Of a stretch of DNA of 30,515 bases, positions 24,897 through 30,515 are shown piece by piece (positions within the stretch are counted from its first letter, which is position 1; every line of letters begins with the position of its first letter). This DNA comes from Saccoglossus kowalevskii (taxonomy: Eukaryota > Hemichordata > Enteropneusta > Harrimaniidae). The notes under the pieces were generated by a model. The model saw only the letters and a program-made list of their open reading frames with translations. It was not told where the DNA came from and made no database searches. The DNA lies in the NCBI RefSeq assembly GCF_000003605.2, contig NW_003153256.1, positions 5,655-36,169 of the forward strand, given 5' to 3'. The position numbers were made by a program, and so were the translations under genes.

Positions 24897-25014
24897 TCAA
24901 AAGCTAACATCAATGGATTGATGCTAATGCATACCATGGAATTATAGTCTCCACGCAGACTTTGACGTTCATACTCGAGCATTTTACTATCAAGCATGCA
25001 GAGGCTGTTGGCGT

Positions 25015-25580
25015 CTATGGGTATGTCGGCTCTTCCGGGACTTCTGCCGAGAAAATGTATTTGTCCCCAGCAAAGATGCGAACCATATCCATCGAAGCAT
25101 AGATTACCCTCCGCGCATGTGTTTCCGTGAATGTCTGTCGTTTGATGTCAATTCTTCGAAGAGACTCCAGTGAGGAAGGTGGCAACCCCCCTCTGGATCC
25201 AACGACCAGGCCATAGGTCGACACCGGGTTGCTAGAACGTGTCATCTCGGCCACGTGCTTGCGCAAATGCAAATCCTTCTCAGCCTTCTCCATGCACCAT
25301 GGAGGTTCCCATTATTGTTTTCATATCGGATAGTAACGTCGACGATGCTGGTCGGGTTTGTACTTACCCTCAACTATGCAGTGCGGCCCTTGCCACACCA
25401 TCATGTCCATTTGTCTGCACTCATCAGCAACCAACTTGCATCGTGACGCCATATCCTCTTCGTTTTAACATATGAGCACTGGCCGAGGACGTGTGAGGCT
25501 GTCTACTTGGGAGCCCCACAACGCCTGCACTTAACGTCGATGGACTTATCGAACTAGTGAAGTCTTGAGCGGAATGGATA
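25015..25580 (-). pseudogene. R2 C-terminal CCHC and restriction-like endonuclease remnant
   Basis: On the minus strand, near 25530-25480, CRRCGAPK*TASHVLGQC shows the CCHC knuckle C-x2-C-x7-H-x4-C with one stop. The endonuclease core follows, with NPTSIVDVTIRYE near 25350-25315, where family members have a P-D...D-V-T-V/I-R-Y-E block. The frame then shifts into KAEKDLHLRKHVAEMTRS, VSTYGLVVGSRGGLPPSSL and the C-terminus ending EEPTYP at 25015. The first catalytic Asp appears replaced (PTSIV) and at least one frameshift is present, so the endonuclease is inactive. Confidence 0.85.
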
Positions 25581-25674
25581 GACTCCCCCTCTTAGTTTCA
25601 ATGCAGTTATGTATTTCGATTCGAAAATGTTTTAACCGCTGCGCCTGCACTCTATTCACGCATTTGCAGCAGGG

Positions 25675-26915
25675 TTAACGACAAACTCCTTGACTCTGTA
25701 TCCAGTGGGAACCATCTTGCTCCACCTGTCGGTGTGCCAACGCGAGACGGCTCTTGGGGAATGTGCCCGCCCTTTTGCAATCTCTGCCTCGGTACTTAAA
25801 CCAGCCCTCGTCGCAATATTTCTCGTCCCCAGAGCGACATATACTAATCAGACGTTTGTAATTGAGCCATGGGACGTGGAACTCGAGCACAAGGATACCG
25901 AGCCCCCCATCGCGCATACTCGCATGCAATAGCCCGTTAGGAGTAGAAGGGTCCAGCTTCAACCAGTCTTTGACTGTTCTCAGAAGCGAATCCAACGAAC
26001 AAAGGACGTTCTGGGATGGCAGCCTATACGATAGACCATATAATAACTTTGGGATAGCGTATTTGGTCAGCATTTCAACCTTCTGCGTTGGCTTTAACCT
26101 GCCTTTGTTTATACCATTGATCATGGATTGTAATAGCTCAGCCGTTGGAGGGTCCCCCTTGTAAGGGCCAACCCTGGCACTGAGGTACTTTGTAGTATTC
26201 TCGGGACTAACGATCGGGAGACGTTCATCTCCGATCTACCATCCGACTGAGTCTTTACAGTACCATGACCTTCCCTTAGGGCGTATAAAGAAGGCAGCAC
26301 ACTTCTTCACATTCAGACCTGTGTGTTGACAGAAGTCCCTGACAATGTTCAATTAGGCGCTGCTGGCCCCCTTCTGACCCCGATATTAGGGCAATGTCAT
26401 CAGGGAAGGCCAACATCGCTACACGGTCCGTGCCGCCTTGGCTAAACGCGTAACCCAATCCCGAGTGAGAGAGGCAGGAGATCATCAGGTCCATACATAG
26501 ATTGAAAATCCATGTTGACAGTGGGTCGCCCTGCTTAACTCCTCTGAGAATGCGTATCGGCATAGATGTTTTCCCTCCTGATGTAAAGCAGATGGTTGCC
26601 CCGGCATATAAGTCTAAAATTACACTCTTAATGGCTAAGGGAGCGGCCACCCATAACAAGGCTGACTCGATGTGCCTGTGGGGCACAGTGTCGAAGGCCT
26701 TGGCGAGGTCCAAGAATGGGTTATGGGCAACAATGCAGGGGCAAAGTTGCATGCGACATCATCCGGGTAGCCGTTTCCCTCTAGTTCGCATTCGGGAGAG
26801 ACGGATTCCAGCTTCGCTCTGTAAGCTGACTCCACTGTTCCTATATCTATATTGCACTTACTATATTGACCTATGAGCTCTGCAGCCATCTTGCCAGGCT
26901 TGTTTTTAAACAAGT
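25675..26915 (-). pseudogene. R2 reverse transcriptase remnant with internal deletion
   Basis: On the minus strand, pre-RT sequence (NKPGKMAAELIGQYSKCN, AYRAKLESVSPE) near 26900-26790 runs almost directly into RT motif 3, FLDLAKAFDTVPH, near 26715. Motif 4 is RILRGVKQGDPLSTWIFNLC and the catalytic box is MLAFPDDIALISGS near 26400. After a frameshift come KKCAAFFI, KYLSARVGPYKGD, the thumb GRLKPTQKVEMLTKYAIPKL and MRDGGLGILVLEFHVP. Motifs RT0-RT2, normally around 150 residues, are missing at about 26720-26780, an internal deletion. The catalytic pair DD is retained, but FADD has become FPDD. Confidence 0.88.
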
Positions 26916-27297
26916 TCTGGTGTCACTTAAACTGCGATTTCTATCGAGCATACCGCCTCGACACCCTTCTTCCTCCTGCTTTCACAGTTGGTTTGTTGGT
27001 GCGTTGGCTGACCTTGTCGGCGTTCTCCGCGACCAGCTCAGCGAGTCTATTACCAATATGCTCATATACCTCGTCTCGGTTGACGTCGACACAGGGTTTC
27101 TCTCCAGAGAATACTTTCGCCAAGATTTCTCTTGCTTAATTGGCGTTTGGGTGGGACATAGAAACTGTACCCGATAGAGCTTTGTGGAATTTCACAGGGT
27201 CAGGTCTACCCTCATCCCAGACCCACTTCCGTGCACCTATCGACCCATCCAGTGCATGGTCAGAGTTTTCGGCACGCTCTGTCTCCTGGCTTTCTTC

Positions 27298-27987
27298 CTA
27301 AGTAGGGGTCTGATTGCCTCTCTTGTGACCTGCCAGCGTGCATCGTTTCTCGCTGACTTGCTTCGGAGTACACTCGGGTAGGTGGTTGGCAATTAGAACA
27401 TTTATGTTGGGCTTGCCTTTGTAGGCTATGCTCAACTTCTTGACTTCGACCTTCTTGACTTCCTCCTCAGTCCAGGCCCCAGCACCTTTAGTACGAGAAC
27501 TTGGCTTGTGTGTCTTGGGCTGCTGGCTTTTGGCAATATCCGGGTGCTTGTGCCTCTGGTGCTGTCCCAGACCGATGCGTGACTCGAATCCGTCTTGACA
27601 GACGTCGCACATATGCTTGAGAGGTTGAATAGCGATTGTGCGGCAAGTACAAGACTTTGGGTAATGTGACGCTATGCTTCTAATCCTGTCGCACACCTTG
27701 CCGCAGCACATACGTTCGTAGTTTATTATCTTCACCGCATGGGTTACTAGATGTTGTTATAGTTCTGCGTATCTTTGGAATGCCCTGTTCGTACACCAGG
27801 CGCATGTTATGGACGTACCTCTACTGGTCCCTGAGTAGAGTAATGTGGCGCTGGTGTTATCTACGCTCAAGGTCACTGTGCTACAATTTGGTTGGGTGTG
27901 ACCTGCTCCCAACCCGACGACCATTTGAGCCGGCTGGTTAAGGCAAGCTCTACATGTCCGAGTGTCCATCGCCGTGTTTATCAATCC
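27298..27987 (-). pseudogene. R2 N-terminal zinc fingers and Myb-like domain remnant
   Basis: On the minus strand, CAWCTNRAFQRYAEL*QHLVTH near 27810-27740 is a C2H2 finger (C-x2-C...H-x3-H) broken by one TAA. It is followed in the same frame by a second finger, CDVCQDGFESRIGLGQHQ then RHKH, near 27615-27550. A Myb-like helix block follows: GAGAWTEEEVKKVEV, LSIAYKGKPNINVLIANHLP, TPKQVSEKRCTLAGHKR. In R2 these domains bind 28S DNA around the target. More than one N-terminal finger suggests the multi-finger R2 clades rather than the single-finger clade; a further finger upstream (RTCRACLNQ) is possible but not clear. Confidence 0.85.
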
Positions 27988-28401
27988 GTTATTATTTTGT
28001 AAGCGATTCGTAACAAGTTTGATACATTCGGTGAGGGGAGTTAGCCCGCACTGGAGGCCCCTTGTGCCCTTAGATTAGCCGCCCCCCGGTTTCCCGGGAA
28101 CTGCTAGGCTCGGAACTCCTACTACAGGAGTCGGGCACTACACGGTCACCGATTTTCTCGCCAGATCCAGTATCACCTCGAAGAGTATCCGAGATGTGCA
28201 CACCTCGGGTTCGACCAGACTACGCACACCTTTCGGGTTCGCTCGCCTGGGATCTACCATAACTCCCATCCTCCATTGCAGACAGCATCTTTGGTTGGTA
28301 AGCGACTTCAGAGAACGAACCTTCGATTCTTTTGATCGTCGCTGGACGATGCCGATTCTCGCCTCATGGAGGCTGGGCTAGGGGATATCTGGGTTAGTAG
28401 C

Positions 28402-28427
28402 TAAGAGAGTCATAGTTACTCCCGCCG
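28402..28427 (-). other. 28S rDNA fragment upstream of the R2 site
   Basis: On the minus strand these 26 bases start CGGCGGGAGTAACTATGAC and end TCTCTTA. They match the conserved 28S rRNA sequence immediately 5' of the R2 cleavage site (...GACTCTCTTAAGG^TAGCC). The last few target bases (AGG) are missing at the element junction, the sort of small deletion often found at R2 5' ends. On the other side 28S stops and minisatellite (GGCCTGCAATCTCC on plus) resumes. Confidence 0.93.
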
Positions 28428-30515
28428 CAGGGCCTGCAATCTCCAATATAAATCCTGAAATCTCTGATACAGTGCCTGCAATCACGGATACAAGGCTTAC
28501 AATTGTTGATACAGGTCTTGCAATATCCAATACAATGCCTGCCATTTCTGATACAGTGACTGCAAGCTCTGATACAGCATATGTAAGCTTTGATACAGTG
28601 CCCACAATCTTTGATACAGTACCTGTAATCTCGGATACATGGCTTACAATCTCTGATACAGGGCCTGCAATCTCCAATACAAAGCCTGCAATCTATGATA
28701 AAGTGCCTGCAACCTCGGATACAGTGACTGCTATCTCTGATAAATACATGTAAGCTCTGGTACAGTGCCTGCAATTTCTGATACAGCAATTGTAATCTAT
28801 GATACAGTGCCTGCAATCTACAATACAAAGCCTGCAATCTATGATAAAGTACCTGCAACCTCGGATACAGTGCCCGCTATCTCTGATAAATACATGTAAG
28901 CACTGGTACAGTGCCTGCAATTTATGTTACAGTGCCTGCAGTCTCTGATAAAGGGCTTACAATCTCTGGTACACTGCCTGCAATATTCAATACAAAGCCT
29001 GCAATCTCTAATACAGTACCTGCAACCTCTGATACAGTGCCTGTAATCTCGGTAACAGTGTCGGCAATCAATCATACAATGCTTTTAGTTTCTGTTGCGG
29101 TGATCACTGTTTCTGGTACAGAGTTTATAATCTCTGACACAGTGCCTGCAATATGTGATACAGTGCATGCAATCACTCATACACTCTTTTCAGTTTCTGT
29201 TGCGGTCATTCCAGTTTCTGATAGAGAGCCTGCAATCTCTGATACAGTGCCGGTAAACTCTCATACATTAACTGAACTCTAGAGAGCCTGCAATCTCCAA
29301 TACAAAGAAGGCAATCTCTGATACAGTGCCTGCAATCTATGATATAGAGATTACAATCTCTTTAGAGTTACTACAATCACTGATAAATTTCTTATAATCT
29401 CTGATACAGGGCCTGCAATCTCCAAGACAAAGCTTGCAAGCTTTGATACATTGCCTGCAATCTCTGATACAAGGCATAAAGTCCGTGATACATGGCCTAC
29501 AATCTACAATACAAAGCTTGGGATCTCGGACACAGTGCCTGTAATTTCTGATAGAAAGCCTGCAATCTCGTATAAAATGCGTGCAATCTCTGATACAGAG
29601 CCTGCAATTTATGATACAGTGCATACAATCTGTGATACAGGGCTTACAATCTCTTATACAGTGCCTGTAATCTCCATTACAAAACCTACAATCTCTGATA
29701 CAGTGCCTGCAATCTCTGATACAGGGCCTGCAATCACTCATACAGTGCTTTCAGTTTCTGTTGCGGTGATCACATTTTCTGATACATAGCCTATAATCTC
29801 TGACACAGAGCCTGCAATATGTGATACAGAGCTTGCTATATCTCATACAGTGCTTTCTTTTTCTGTTGCGGTGATCACATTTTCTAATACAGAATCTACA
29901 ATCTCTGATACAGTGGCTGCAATCTGTGATACAGAGCTTTCTATCTCTCATACAGTGCTTTCAGTTTCTGTTGCGGTGATCACATTTTCTGATGCAGATC
30001 CTACAATCTCTGATACAGTGTATGTAATCTCCAATACAAAGCTTGCAATTTTTGATACTGTGCCTGCAATCTCCAATACAAAGCCAACAATCTCTGTTAC
30101 AGTGCTTTTAATCTCTGATACAGTACCTGCAATCTCTGATTCATGGCTTACAATATCTGATGCAGGGCCTGCAATCTCTAATACAAAGCCTGCAATATAT
30201 GATACACTGCCTGCAATCTTTCATACAGTACCTGCAATCTCTGATACAGTGCCTTAAATCTATCATACTGTGCCTGTAATCTCACATAGATTGCCTAAAA
30301 TCACTGATCCATTAACTGCAATCTTTGATACAGTGCCTGTAATCTATGATACAGTGCCTGCAATCTCTGATACAGTGCCTGCAAGCTTTGACACAGTGCC
30401 TACAATCACTGATACAGTGCCTGCAATCTATGATACAGTGCCTACAATCTTTGCTACAGTGCCTCCAATCTCTGATACAGTGCTTACTATCTTTGATGCA
30501 GTACCTGCAAGCACT
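28428..30515. repeat. 21-bp minisatellite array, right block, runs off the window
   Basis: About 100 more units of the same 21-bp repeat, in the same orientation as the left block. Here the variants ACAGGGCCTGC and ATACAAAGCCTGC are common. The diverged TTTCTGTTGCGGTGATCAC unit recurs near 29082, 29186, 29748, 29853 and 29958, the last three exactly 105 bp apart. A ~115-bp segment (TGCAATCTATGATAAAGTRC followed by ATACATGTAAG) is repeated near 28690-28755 and 28825-28900. Open frames on both strands are by-products of the period and are not called. Confidence 0.97.

Larger units (their letters stand above)
24897..28401 (-). mobile_element. R2-type non-LTR retrotransposon, dead copy
   Basis: This 3505-bp element on the minus strand has the R2 order: two C2H2 zinc fingers and a Myb-like segment, reverse transcriptase, then a CCHC knuckle with a restriction-like endonuclease, and a ~118-bp 3' UTR. 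It is clearly more G/C rich than the DNA around it. Both ends abut 28S rDNA at the position R2 uses. R2 proteins nick 28S DNA between TTAAGG and TAGCC and prime reverse transcription there; all known R2 elements live mainly in rDNA. This copy has frameshifts, in-frame stops and an internal deletion in the RT, so it cannot move by itself. Confidence 0.93.

Noticed and set aside
25239-27381. Plus-strand open frames across the R2 element
   Set aside because: They are antisense shadows of the R2 reading frame, which carries zinc-finger, RT and endonuclease motifs on the minus strand.
21281-30515. Minisatellite as a CRISPR array
   Set aside because: There is no repeat-spacer alternation; the 21-bp units are directly contiguous and the genome is eukaryotic.

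Overview
This is eukaryotic, animal genomic DNA. It contains short phase-compatible exons with GT-AG (and two GC-AG) introns, a mosaic-ectodomain seven-transmembrane receptor, CR1/L2-type and R2 non-LTR retrotransposons, a hAT-type miniature element, and A/T-rich introns and spacers. The receptor resembles the GRL101/LGR-type receptors known from molluscs, annelids, brachiopods, echinoderms and amphioxus. A marine invertebrate, possibly a spiralian, is likely; the species cannot be fixed from sequence alone.

Layout: (1) 130-4190, minus strand: a decayed, 5'-truncated CR1/L2-like LINE, its endonuclease and reverse transcriptase parts separated by about 1.3 kb of foreign sequence that includes a perfect 21-bp inverted repeat. 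(2) 4191-7670: spacer DNA, one copy (A) of an unnamed ~0.8-kb dispersed repeat, a tRNA-like fragment, and a cysteine-rich exon pair of unknown identity. (3) 8092-21181, minus strand: twenty exons of one receptor gene, 3921 nt (1307 codons) without a frame break. N to C the protein reads: discoidin (F5/8 type C), PAN/apple, CUB, C-type lectin, seven LDL-receptor class A repeats, a leucine-rich N-cap, three leucine-rich repeats, hinge, seven-transmembrane domain. The signal-peptide exon was not found. A second, inverted copy (B) of the dispersed repeat sits in one of its introns. (4) 21281-30515: a large 21-bp minisatellite running off the right edge. It is interrupted by a 181-bp hAT-type miniature element with a perfect 8-bp target duplication (24546-24726) and by a dead R2 retrotransposon (24897-28401).

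The most striking observation is that this R2 copy is still flanked by pieces of its 28S rRNA target: 26 bp of upstream and 20 bp of downstream 28S sequence meet the element at the canonical R2 site, and both pieces then end abruptly in minisatellite. A 28S-R2-28S segment has therefore been moved out of rDNA into a satellite array. The second point of interest is the receptor itself, which puts four kinds of ligand-binding module ahead of the usual LDLa/LRR/7TM arrangement. All exons were assembled by eye from splice signals, phase and domain signatures; no database search was run.
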